From: Campylobacter sp. | GTDB taxonomy: Bacteria > Campylobacterota > Campylobacteria > Campylobacterales > Campylobacteraceae | DNA length: 64,000 nucleotides | Direction: 5' to 3' | Assembly: GCF_019423325.1 (NCBI RefSeq) | Contig: NZ_JAHZBQ010000003.1 | Span: 186,001 to 250,000 of the forward strand | Shown here: in pieces, positions 6,692-14,839 of the stretch | Numbering within the stretch: position 1 is the first letter of the stretch | Layout of the letters: every line of letters starts with the position of its first letter | The notes under the pieces: generated by a model | Databases searched by the model: none | Told to the model about the DNA's origin: nothing | The model's input: the letters and a program-made list of their open reading frames with translations, nothing else | Made by a program: the position numbers and the translations under genes

Positions 6692-7460
6692 GGCTCGCCT
6701 CCTTTAAATCGCTCACGTTTTTTAGACGCGCAAAAACGCGGGAGCTAGTTAAATTTAAGGCATTTGCGACCTTTGCAATAATTGCCTTGATTGCTACAGA
6801 TCTTGCTTTTACGGCTTTAGTCGCGACAGAATTTTCGGCTGTAAAACTCGCGGCTTGCGTCCTATTTGCGGCGGCTGTTAGCGCAGAACTCGGAGCGGTC
6901 TCGGAACCGCTTACGGAACCGGCAAATTTGATAAATTTTACGGCTCGCACGGCGCAAGAATTTTCGCTTGCTACAATTGCAGGAGCGGCGAGCGGATTTT
7001 GCAACGCAAAATTTAAGGCTCCGAGCGATCTCGGTGAGATGCTTGTGCGGTAAAACAGAGCCTGCGAAATTTCAAAAGTCGGGGTTTGCGAAATTTCAAA
7101 AAACGAAATTTTACGTGCTGGTATTTTAAGCTCATAAATCCATGAATATGAAATTTTGCGGCTCGAAGCTACTAAGAGCGGATTCCTACCGAGCAAAATT
7201 CCACATAGCAGAGTTCTGCTACTTGAAATTTTACTCAGCGGAATTTTGCTCCGTAAAGTTTTAACCAAACCCTGAGACGCAGACTGCGCGCGGGTGCAAA
7301 ACGACAAAATTCTTCCCCGTAAAATTTTAGCCGCAGAATTCGCTTGAAATTTTACGTCGCCAAGCAAAACGCGCGAAAATAAAATTTCAAAGCTCCGCTC
7401 AAGCGTAAATTTAAATTTATCCGCAGCGACGCAAATTTCGCCCAAAAAAAGAGATCTCAC
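6681..7460 (-). CDS. Unknown low-complexity ORF between nikK and nikM
   Basis: A 259-codon open frame that fills the nikK-nikM gap almost exactly: its GTG start is 12 bases after the nikK stop, with GGGGAG as a possible ribosome site, and its stop falls 11 bases inside nikM. The predicted protein is basic and low-complexity (many Lys-Ile/Lys-Phe/Ala-Ser runs, for example SKISSSRTLLCG), with no domain that I recognise and no clear membrane helix or signal. At DNA level it is packed with AAATTT/GAATTT motifs, like non-coding gaps elsewhere. It may be a translated filler or a chance ORF; operon position is the only support for translation. Confidence 0.4.
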   Translation of the reverse strand: MRSLFLGEICVAADKFKFTLERSFEILFSRVLLGDVKFQANSAAKILRGRILSFCTRAQSASQGLVKTLRSKIPLSKISSSRTLLCGILLGRNPLLVASSRKISYSWIYELKIPARKISFFEISQTPTFEISQALFYRTSISPRSLGALNFALQNPLAAPAIVASENSCAVRAVKFIKFAGSVSGSETAPSSALTAAANRTQAASFTAENSVATKAVKARSVAIKAIIAKVANALNLTSSRVFARLKNVSDLKEASRAY

Positions 7461-7472
7461 CGAGCCGCTCCC

Positions 7473-8222
7473 CTATTTTTTCAGCTCGTCTGCTTTGATC
7501 CAAAGCACGGCGCCCAGCTCGTTTACGGGCTGCTCGCTTCCTTTAGCGGCTTCCTCCTCGCTAAGAGCCGCAAAGCCCCACCAGCCGGCAACCGGCATCA
7601 CGAAGCTAAACTCGCCCGCGCCGTTGGTTTTAACGACCTGTGTGACATGCGCCTCGCTAGGGGCTTTGTAGCCCTTATCGTTATATAGCTCGATCTCCAC
7701 GTCCGCGCCCGGGACGGGCTTTCCGTGCAGTAAAAAAACTCCGCTAAATATCTCTCCCGCATACAGCGCATAAGGTCGCACTAGCGGCACGATCTCCGCC
7801 TCTAGCCCGAGCGGCTTATCCCAGCCTTCGCCCGCGTCGTAAGCATCGACGTAGGTTTTGGTGATATGGCGGATCATCTTGCGCTCAGCCGGCTCGGCAT
7901 AGGGTTTTGGATCAAAATAAAACGCTAAAAGCGATGGCTTGTCCGCTTTGAATTCCGCCGCGAAATAGGAATTTTCACCCTTTTTCTGCTCTTTTAGACC
8001 GCTTAGGAGCGATTTTTTCTCGCCGTCAATAAAAACGCCGAATTCTGCGGGCTTTTGTAGATTCATAGACTCCTGCAAAAACGGATGGGAGAATTCCAAA
8101 TTTAGCTTCACGATAGCATCTTTTTGATCCTCTACGACATTTTTATCCGTCGTAAGAACGCCGAAATGTGCGAACGCAAGGCTCGCCGCGAAAATTCCTA
8201 AAAAAGCAAATTTTGCCTTCAT
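7473..8222 (-). CDS. nikK: NikK, periplasmic DUF4198-type component of nickel transporter
   Basis: A 249-residue secreted protein: signal peptide MKAKFAFLGIFAASLAFAHF, then a DUF4198 domain typical of periplasmic proteins in Ni/Co ECF operons. His19 right after the signal cleavage region is in the position where family members carry a metal-binding N-terminal His. The C-terminal part (GRY-like: VVKTNGAGEFSFVMPVAGWW) matches the conserved end of DUF4198 proteins. First gene of the operon; a candidate NikR operator overlaps its start region. Confidence 0.8.
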   Translation of the reverse strand: MKAKFAFLGIFAASLAFAHFGVLTTDKNVVEDQKDAIVKLNLEFSHPFLQESMNLQKPAEFGVFIDGEKKSLLSGLKEQKKGENSYFAAEFKADKPSLLAFYFDPKPYAEPAERKMIRHITKTYVDAYDAGEGWDKPLGLEAEIVPLVRPYALYAGEIFSGVFLLHGKPVPGADVEIELYNDKGYKAPSEAHVTQVVKTNGAGEFSFVMPVAGWWGFAALSEEEAAKGSEQPVNELGAVLWIKADELKK

Positions 8223-8249
8223 GTAATACCTTTTATAATAAAATATTAC
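8223..8249. promoter_or_regulatory. Candidate NikR operator upstream of nikK
   Basis: GTAATA, 15 bases, TATTAC: an inverted repeat directly before the nikK ATG and overlapping its likely -10. NikR sites elsewhere are also paired 6-base half-sites with a spacer of similar length (E. coli: 16). No nikR gene is in the window, so this is inference. Confidence 0.4.
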
Positions 8250-8362
8250 GGAATTGTATCACTTTTTTTCATCCGTATTGCTTAAATGTGGGTTTATTTT
8301 GAGTATTTAAAGCAAACTTTAGTTAAAATGTCGCAATTTAAATTACCAAAAAGAGGCAGAAA

Positions 8363-9613
8363 ATGATAAATTTAAAACTTATCGAGACGAATTTCGACGA
8401 ATTTAATAAAAAACTCATCGCCAAAAAAGTCCCGCCGCAAACCCTGCAAACGCTACTAGATGCCTACAACGAGCTAAAATCCAAAAAGACGGAGTTAGAG
8501 AACCTCCAAGCCGTGCAAAACGTAAAGAGCAAGGAGCTAGGCCTCGCCGCGCGCGAGGGTAAGGACGTAGGGGCGCTAAAATCGCAACTTGAGGAAAACA
8601 AGCAAAAGATCCAAAGCCTAAGCGAGCTCGTAAATGAGCGCGAGCAAAACTTAGAAGCGATCGCCGCGTGCGTGCCGAATATCATCGACGACGACGTGCC
8701 GATCGGCGCGGACGAGAACGAAAACGTCTGTATCAAAAAGGTGCTTGATCCGCGCACGTTCGACTTCGCGCCCAAGCAGCACTTCGATCTCGGCGAGGCG
8801 CTGGGATGGCTTGATTTCGAGCGCGGCGTCAAACTCAGCGGCAGCCGCTTCACCGCGATCCGCGGGCTGGGCGCAAAGCTGAATATGGCCCTCATCAACT
8901 ACATGATCGAATTTAATAACTCGCGCGGCTTCGAGCTCGTAAATATGCCGTTTTTGGTGCGTGATCAGATCCTCTACGGCACGGGTCAGCTGCCTAAATT
9001 TAAAGACGACCTCTACCACGTTGACGACGAGGAGCAAAACCTCTACCTCATCCCTACGAGCGAGGTTACGGCGACGAATCTCTTTAACGATGAAATTTTA
9101 CGCAGCGAGGAGCTGCCGATCAAGCTCACCAGCTACAGCCACTGCTTTCGCAAGGAGGCGGGCTCGGCGGGGCGCGATACGCGCGGCATGATCCGCCAGC
9201 ACCAGTTCGAAAAGGTCGAACTCGTCGCCATCACGCGCCCAGAGGATAGCACAAAGATGCTTGAGGAGATGATTTCGTGCGCGAGCGATCTACTAGCTAG
9301 CCTAGGCCTTCCGCACAGACACATGCTGCTTTGTAGCGGCGATCTAGGCTTTAGTGCCGCAAAGACCGTGGATTTGGAGGTTTGGCTGCCGGGGCAGAAC
9401 CAATACCGAGAGATCAGCTCGATCAGCAACTGTCGCGATTTTCAGGCACGTAGAGCCAAAATCCGCTTCAAAGACGGCAAGAAAAATAGCCTCGTTCATA
9501 CGCTAAACGGCTCCTCGCTCGCAGTCGGCCGCACGCTAATCGCGGTAATGGAAAACTACCAGCGCAAGGACGGCAGCATCGAAATCCCGCGCGTTTTAGA
9601 AAAATATATGTAG
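8363..9613 (+). CDS. serS: Seryl-tRNA synthetase
   Basis: A 416-residue class II synthetase that charges tRNA-Ser. It has the N-terminal coiled-coil arm (residues ~28-100, with NELKSKKTELENLQ), class II motif 2 (FRKEAGSAGRDTRGMIRQHQF, shown in part) and motif 3 (NGSSLAVGRTLIAVMENYQ). Length is normal and no insertion is seen. Upstream is AAAGAGGC before the ATG and a weak TTAAAAT -10. In C. jejuni serS lies with trpS and aroK; here it is next to nadD, so it has been moved. Confidence 0.97.
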   Translation: MINLKLIETNFDEFNKKLIAKKVPPQTLQTLLDAYNELKSKKTELENLQAVQNVKSKELGLAAREGKDVGALKSQLEENKQKIQSLSELVNEREQNLEAIAACVPNIIDDDVPIGADENENVCIKKVLDPRTFDFAPKQHFDLGEALGWLDFERGVKLSGSRFTAIRGLGAKLNMALINYMIEFNNSRGFELVNMPFLVRDQILYGTGQLPKFKDDLYHVDDEEQNLYLIPTSEVTATNLFNDEILRSEELPIKLTSYSHCFRKEAGSAGRDTRGMIRQHQFEKVELVAITRPEDSTKMLEEMISCASDLLASLGLPHRHMLLCSGDLGFSAAKTVDLEVWLPGQNQYREISSISNCRDFQARRAKIRFKDGKKNSLVHTLNGSSLAVGRTLIAVMENYQRKDGSIEIPRVLEKYM

Positions 9614-9620
9614 GCGGCCC

Positions 9621-10394
9621 GTGCGAAAGCCTTACAAAAACCCAAATTCTAACGCCCGATTCGCAGCCACTGGGTCTTGCGCGGAAAAATTTAAAAAGCG
9701 CGGCGTTAAATTTTTCGTGCTGCAAAACACAGGATTTTTTGCAACAAAATTTGGTAGCACGAAATTTTGCGGCGCAGAGCCCGGGGCACACGATGCCAAG
9801 CTTCGCGGTTTTAAATTTTGCAATGAAACGCTTCGTCATACGCGACAAATTCGGCAATCACGACACTCGCATTTTAAATTTCACGACGAGAAATTTAATG
9901 GCGCGAAATTTGCGACCTGCGGAACAAGATTTTTAGGGGCGAACTTTCGCGGCGTGGAATTCTGCAAATCAAAATTTATGGCACGCGGCGTCAAATTTTA
10001 CAAAGCAGAATTGCGCGAGACGGGTTTTTTAACTCGCACTGCAGAATTGTACGGCACAAAATTTCACGAGATGAAGTTCCAGACGCTAAATTTAGAGCTT
10101 AAAATGAAATTTAGCGAAGCGAAATTCGGCGAGGTAAAATTCCGCGATGGCGCGCTTTTAAAATTTGCCGCCGCAAAAGGGCTGCGACGCAGTCCTAGCC
10201 TTTGTGTCGCCATACCCTTTAAATTTACCGCGCTGCAAAACGCGGGATTTTTTGCAACAAAATTTGACGAAGCGGAATTTTGCGGCGTAAAATTTTATAA
10301 AGCAAGATTGCGCCGCGCAAAATTTTATGCTGCAGAATTTGCGGCGAAGGGCGAGAAATTTTGCGGCATGAAACGGCGCGGAGCGGGCGCGTGA
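9621..10394 (+). CDS. Unknown ORF with pentapeptide-repeat-like pattern, between serS and nadD
   Basis: A 257-codon frame that begins at a GTG 7 bases after the serS stop and ends on a TGA that overlaps the nadD GTG (GTGA). Two stretches keep Phe or Leu every fifth residue with Ala/Gly in between (RFLGANFRGVEFCKSKF, and TKFDEAEFCGVKFYKARL), as in pentapeptide-repeat beta-helix proteins. But the DNA is a run of AAATTTTGCGGC-like units, so the pattern may just be the DNA repeat read in this frame. No signal peptide or membrane helix; very basic. Weak ribosome site. Translation is plausible from position, function unknown. Confidence 0.4.
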   Translation: MRKPYKNPNSNARFAATGSCAEKFKKRGVKFFVLQNTGFFATKFGSTKFCGAEPGAHDAKLRGFKFCNETLRHTRQIRQSRHSHFKFHDEKFNGAKFATCGTRFLGANFRGVEFCKSKFMARGVKFYKAELRETGFLTRTAELYGTKFHEMKFQTLNLELKMKFSEAKFGEVKFRDGALLKFAAAKGLRRSPSLCVAIPFKFTALQNAGFFATKFDEAEFCGVKFYKARLRRAKFYAAEFAAKGEKFCGMKRRGAGA

Positions 10395-11890
10395 AGATCG
10401 CGCTTTTCGGCGGCAGTTTCGATCCGCCGCATGCAGGACACGACGCCGCGGTAAAGGCGATTTTATCAAGCCTAAAGCCCGATTTGCTGGTAATAATGCC
10501 GTCGTTTTTAAACCCGTTTAAAAAGAGCTTTTCGGCGCCGCCGCAGCTGCGGCTTAGATGGTGCCGCGCGCTGTGGAGCGACGCCCCGCACGTGGAGGTA
10601 AGCGATTATGAAATTTCGCAAAACGTGCCGGTACCCACGATACAAAGCGTGAAATTTCTGCTCGAAAAATACGGCGGAAACGGCAAAATCGCGGCAGAGA
10701 CGGCAGCCTCGACGAGCGAAACCCCGACAGCCGTAACGGATAGGGCTTTATCTAACGGCGCAAATATTGCGAATAAAATTTCTGCCGGTGCTTATACTCC
10801 TGGCAGTGCAGACGAAATTTTACCCGAGAAGACGGACGGGGCTTTGTCGTGCGGCATAGCTAAAATTTCAAGCGACGATGCCTGCACCGCCGTTAATACG
10901 GATAGAGTAAGTATCTCCGCCAACGCAAAAAACAAAATTCTGCAAGGCAGCGTGGCAGATAAAATTTTGATCTGCGATGGAAGTGAAACAAAGGGGATTT
11001 CGCAAAGCACGGTGAGTGGAATTTCGGGCGGCTGCAAAAGTAATGCGGGCGGTGCAAACGACGTAAGCAAAATTTTAAGTGCAGATGCGAGCGAAATCAC
11101 AAATGCAAGCGTAATTTCAAGCCCCGTTGCAAGCGAAATTTCAAGCAGCAATGCAAATTGCATTGCTGATACAGGCGATATAAATGACGCAAATAGTGCA
11201 GGTGACACAGGCGGCGCAGATGACGCGAGCGATGTGCGCGATGTGAGCAGTGCAGATGAAGCAAGCAAAGCAAATAGTGCAAGCGGCACAGATACAATCT
11301 CAAAGCTCTACATCGTCGTGGGCGCCGACAACCTAGCAGAGCTTCATAAATGGCGCGATTTTAGCGAGCTGCAAAAATTGGCGGAGTTTGTAGTGCTTAC
11401 TAGACCTGGCTACGAGATCCCGCGGCAGTGGGCGGCTCTAAGGCGCATCGAGATTGCCGTAGATGCGAGCTCAAGCGGTTTTAGGCGAGATTTCAAAGGC
11501 GAAATCCCACCCAAGATCGCAGCAGAGGTCATAAAATTTTATAAAAGGAAAGATATGCAAGATCCAAAGCAGAGGGCGGAAAAGATCGCCGAAATTTTAA
11601 ACGAAAAGAAAGCCGAAGACGTCCAGATCATCGATATGGAAGGGCGCGAATATATCGCGAAATTCGTGGTTATCGCCACTATGCTAACCTCCCGCCACGC
11701 AGCCTCGCTTATCGAGGAGCTAAAAAGCGTGCTTAAGCCGCTTGGGGAGGAGTTTTTGGCTATCGAAAGCGGCGATGAGTGGAGCGTCGTCGATCTCGGC
11801 GATATCATAGTCCATCTCATCAGCGAGGCTTACCGCGCCAAATACAATATCGAGGACTTCCTCGACAAACTCAAAAAAGAGCAATTTTAA
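10391..11890 (+). CDS. nadD: NadD::RsfS fusion with a ~207-residue low-complexity insertion
   Basis: NadD (nicotinate-nucleotide adenylyltransferase) makes deamido-NAD in NAD synthesis. The GTG at 10391 gives MKIALFGGSFDPPHAGH, the nucleotidyltransferase T/HxGH motif; the second half resumes with KLYIVVGADNLAELHKW and ends ...KIAAEVIKFYKRKD. Between them (residues ~97-303, bases 10679-11299) is an Ala/Ser/Asp/Asn-rich block absent from the family (usual length 180-210 residues). The block lies in a loop between the helix KFLLEKYGG and a core strand. At residue 389 the frame continues without a stop into RsfS (see nested entry). I start at GTG 10391, not at 10361, because it is coupled to the upstream stop and begins the motif correctly. 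Confidence 0.85.
   Translation: MKIALFGGSFDPPHAGHDAAVKAILSSLKPDLLVIMPSFLNPFKKSFSAPPQLRLRWCRALWSDAPHVEVSDYEISQNVPVPTIQSVKFLLEKYGGNGKIAAETAASTSETPTAVTDRALSNGANIANKISAGAYTPGSADEILPEKTDGALSCGIAKISSDDACTAVNTDRVSISANAKNKILQGSVADKILICDGSETKGISQSTVSGISGGCKSNAGGANDVSKILSADASEITNASVISSPVASEISSSNANCIADTGDINDANSAGDTGGADDASDVRDVSSADEASKANSASGTDTISKLYIVVGADNLAELHKWRDFSELQKLAEFVVLTRPGYEIPRQWAALRRIEIAVDASSSGFRRDFKGEIPPKIAAEVIKFYKRKDMQDPKQRAEKIAEILNEKKAEDVQIIDMEGREYIAKFVVIATMLTSRHAASLIEELKSVLKPLGEEFLAIESGDEWSVVDLGDIIVHLISEAYRAKYNIEDFLDKLKKEQF
11555..11890 (+). CDS. rsfS: RsfS ribosomal silencing factor (in frame inside the nadD ORF; own start possible)
   Basis: 111 residues from an internal ATG: MQDPKQRAEKIAEILNEKKA, then DVQIIDMEGREYIAKFVVIATM and EWSVVDLGDIIVHLI, the RsfS/Iojap signatures. 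RsfS binds ribosomal protein L14 and blocks subunit joining under starvation. A ribosome site (AAAAGGAAAG) stands at correct distance before the ATG, inside the nadD reading frame. So either the two proteins are made as a fusion, or RsfS is also made separately from its own start. In C. jejuni the two are separate adjacent genes. Confidence 0.85.
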   Translation: MQDPKQRAEKIAEILNEKKAEDVQIIDMEGREYIAKFVVIATMLTSRHAASLIEELKSVLKPLGEEFLAIESGDEWSVVDLGDIIVHLISEAYRAKYNIEDFLDKLKKEQF

Positions 11891-11899
11891 GGAGGGAGC

Positions 11900-13273
11900 G
11901 TGCCGAGACAGACCTGGAGCAGCAAGCTCACATATATCTTAACTGTCGCAGGCGCCACGATCGGCTTTGGCTGCACGTGGCGGTTTCCGTATTTAGTCGG
12001 GCAAAACGGCGGCGGCGCCTACGTGCTCATATTTTGCATCGCAATGATCGTGCTTGGGATCCCGATGATCTTGGTAGAAAACGTCATCGGACGCCGTGCG
12101 CTAAGAAACTGCGTCGATGCCTTTGCAGCGCCTAAAAAGGACGGCTCGCGCATAAAGCCGGCATGGAAAATCGTAGGCATCATGGGCGTAATCGGCGCGT
12201 TTGGAATTTTGGCCTACTATATGGTCCTTGGCGGCTGGGTGCTAACCTACATCGTAAACATCGTAAGCGGCAACTTCGACCTCTCCGCGCGGATCACAGA
12301 CCCCGCATTTACGCAAAAATTCTACGCAGATCACATCGAAAATAGCCCGCTCGGCGTCGGAGCTTACACGCTCGTTTTCATAGCGATCAACTGGTACATT
12401 TTGAAAAACGGCATCATCGAGGGGATCGAAAAATTCGTAAAATTTCTAATGCCCGCGCTATTTTTGTGCTTCATCGCGGTGATCCTTACAAATTTAACGC
12501 TCGAAGGCGCAAAGGAAGGCGTGAAATTTTATCTCGGCGTCGATTTTGCCAAGATCACGCCCAAGCTTTTGATCGACGTTTTGGGACAGGTCTTTTTCGC
12601 GCTCTCGCTCGGTTTCGGCGTGATGATCACGCTATCTAGCTTCCTCAACAAAGACGAGAAGCTGATGCAAACGGCCACCATCACCGCAGTCGTAAACACC
12701 CTCATCGCCGTGCTTGCGGGCTTTATGATCTTCCCATCGCTCTTTAGCGCGGGGCTTGAGCCGAGCAGCGGCTCGTCGCTGGTTTTTAAGAGCCTGCCGA
12801 TCGCGTTTTCGCACATGCCGTTCGGCAACGCCGTCGCGGTGGTCTTTCTCTCGATTTTGCTCATCGCCGCGCTTACGACGTCGATCACGATCTATCAGGT
12901 CATCATAAATTTCGTCGAGGAGCGCTTCGGTTTTTCGACGCTAAAGGCGGTAAATTTAACGCTCGGCGGCGTCTTCGTGCTCGGCAACCTGCCCTGCATA
13001 CTCTCAAGCAGCGTGCTTGCGGACGTTAAAATTCTGGGGCGCTCGGTTTTCGACGCCTTCGACTTCGTAAGCGCGAACGTATTTTTCGTGCTAACGGCGC
13101 TTCTGTGCTGCGTCTATGTGGGCTGGGTGCTGAAAAAGGACGCGATCTACGAGCTCACCAACGAAGGCGATCTAAGCGCGCGGCTCGCAGGAGTTTGGTT
13201 TTTATACGTCAAATTTATCCTGCCGCTCATCATCGCGGTGATCTTCGGATACGGGATTTTCGGCCAAATTTAA
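11900..13273 (+). CDS. Sodium-dependent transporter, NSS/SNF family
   Basis: A 457-residue membrane protein with about 11-12 helices. The first segment carries the family signature: ILTVAGATIGFGCTWRFPYL followed by QNGGGAYVLIF, which forms the sodium/substrate site. These carriers import amino acids or similar solutes with Na+. Start is GTG behind GGAGG, 9 bases after the nadD/rsfS stop, so it is probably in the same operon. The substrate cannot be predicted from sequence. Confidence 0.92.
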   Translation: MPRQTWSSKLTYILTVAGATIGFGCTWRFPYLVGQNGGGAYVLIFCIAMIVLGIPMILVENVIGRRALRNCVDAFAAPKKDGSRIKPAWKIVGIMGVIGAFGILAYYMVLGGWVLTYIVNIVSGNFDLSARITDPAFTQKFYADHIENSPLGVGAYTLVFIAINWYILKNGIIEGIEKFVKFLMPALFLCFIAVILTNLTLEGAKEGVKFYLGVDFAKITPKLLIDVLGQVFFALSLGFGVMITLSSFLNKDEKLMQTATITAVVNTLIAVLAGFMIFPSLFSAGLEPSSGSSLVFKSLPIAFSHMPFGNAVAVVFLSILLIAALTTSITIYQVIINFVEERFGFSTLKAVNLTLGGVFVLGNLPCILSSSVLADVKILGRSVFDAFDFVSANVFFVLTALLCCVYVGWVLKKDAIYELTNEGDLSARLAGVWFLYVKFILPLIIAVIFGYGIFGQI

Positions 13274-13550
13274 AGCCGCAAGAGTTTTAAATTTTAAATT
13301 TGCCCGCGGCGGTGCGGCTCACTTCGCCGCAATATATTTTATGCCAAGGCATGATAGAATTTTAAAATTTCATTCGCTCCGTTACATACGCTGCAGCGTG
13401 GGTTTTTACTCGGTGCGACACATTGTATTGAAACTTGCGGCACGGCGGTCTTGCGACTAGGTGCGAGACACCGCACCGCAGTTATAATATAAATTCAGCG
13501 CAGGCGTAGCCTGCCCCTTGTAAAGCGTCGTCGGGGGTTAGGTGGGGTTT

Positions 13551-13612
13551 GGGGCGGGAAGCGCCGCCTCTGCGAGAAGTGCGACCTCGCAACCGAGGCC
13601 CCTTCCCGCCCC
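13551..13612. ncRNA. Long nested hairpin in intergenic gap (possible structured RNA)
   Basis: Three nested stems share one axis: GGGGCGGGAAG with CTTCCCGCCCC, GCCTC with GAGGC, and TGCGAG with CTCGCA, around loop AAGTGCGAC: 22 paired bases in 62. No T run follows on either strand, so it is not a standard terminator. It is much more GC-rich than other gaps here. It could be a small RNA, a leader element or a mobile-element relic. Confidence 0.4.
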
Positions 13613-13805
13613 GTAAAAAGCTTTAACGCGTCTAGCGAAGCGGGCGTCAGAATTTTGAAATTTTATCTGCACGCGCCGTGCAAGCGTGATCATAAACGCA
13701 AAAAGGCGCGGCTAAATTTTAAAATTCCATCTGCCGCGACACTTTAAAATTTCCGCGACAAGCGCGCGATAAATTTAAAATTTAGCCGCAATTTAGGGGT
13801 TTTCA

Positions 13806-14387
13806 ATGCTTCTGTTTTTCTTTACGATCTTTCCGATATCGCTGATGCCGGGCATCAACATGACCTACGCGCTAAATCTCGGCATCGCGCGCGGCTATCT
13901 TAGGGCGCTGCCTGCACTGATCGCGCAGGTGCTGGGCGTCGCAGCCGTGGCGCTTGCGTGCGTATTCGGCGTCGCGGGCATTCTGCTTGCGCACCCTGCG
14001 GCGCTTAGCGCGATTAAAATTTTAGGCGGCGCGTATATCTTCTATCTGGGCGTCGCGACCTTTTTGGCGCGCGGAAATTTCAAGCTGCAAAAACAAAAGC
14101 GCAGCGAAAATATCTTCTTCCAAGGCCTCGTAGTCGCGGTCTCAAACCCCAAGGCATGGATATTTTTTACCGCACTCTTTCCGCCATTTTTGGATGCAGA
14201 CAATCTTTTCGGCGCGCGCACATTTGCTCTCGTGGCGATCTTGTGCGTGAGTGAAAGCATCTGCCTTAGCATATATGCGCTGGGCGGAGCGGTGCTAAAA
14301 AATCTGCTGAAAACCCATCTGAAATACCTCGAAATTTTCTGCTCGGTGCTGATGTGTGCGATCGGGCTGTGGATGATTTTGAGCTAA
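13806..14387 (+). CDS. LysE/RhtB-family amino acid exporter
   Basis: A 193-residue protein with six likely helices. MPGINMTYALNLGIARGYLRALP near the N-terminus is the LysE/RhtB signature (PGPxxxxxxxxxxxxGxxxG), and FFQGLVVAVSNPKAWIFF is the second conserved segment (NPKxxxFF). Such proteins export amino acids or homoserine lactones. Isolated gene; no promoter I would defend. Confidence 0.9.
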   Translation: MLLFFFTIFPISLMPGINMTYALNLGIARGYLRALPALIAQVLGVAAVALACVFGVAGILLAHPAALSAIKILGGAYIFYLGVATFLARGNFKLQKQKRSENIFFQGLVVAVSNPKAWIFFTALFPPFLDADNLFGARTFALVAILCVSESICLSIYALGGAVLKNLLKTHLKYLEIFCSVLMCAIGLWMILS

Positions 14388-14839
14388 AATTTTGATTAAA
14401 TTTAGCGCCCGGGTTTTGATGAAATTTTAAATTTAAAAGATAGATTGAAAAGCGGTATTGCTGCGGCTAAATCCTAAGAAAAGCTCTTAAAATTTAACCA
14501 TTAGCTTTGAATTAAAATTTTAAGCGATCGGTTATTGCGTGCAGCAAGCGCGGCGGCGGTTATCGTCCAGGGTTAGCTTGCGGTGCGTCTAAGAGATTTG
14601 CGGGCAGCGATTATCGTCCGCAGCTAATCCGCAGCGAACCTACGAGCGCTTAAGAGATTTCAGCTTTGTGTACTGCACGAGCCGTATCCTCTCTACTCGG
14701 ATTATGCGTTTAAACGGATTTTGGCTCTGCGAGTAGCACCGCTTCCGTTTGTGACATGCCCGCGCAATTTAAAATTTACGCAAGCGAAGCGCAATGGACT
14801 CAGGTTTTTGTATCGCCGCGTCCGCTTAAATTTTAAAAT
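14388..14839. other. Gap without a gene; imperfect direct repeat
   Basis: No coding sequence seen on either strand. It contains two related units (14556-14599 and 14607-14660) that share GGTTATCGTCC or GATTATCGTCC at one end and TAAGAGATTT at the other. RAATTY motifs are frequent at the edges. Confidence 0.4.
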
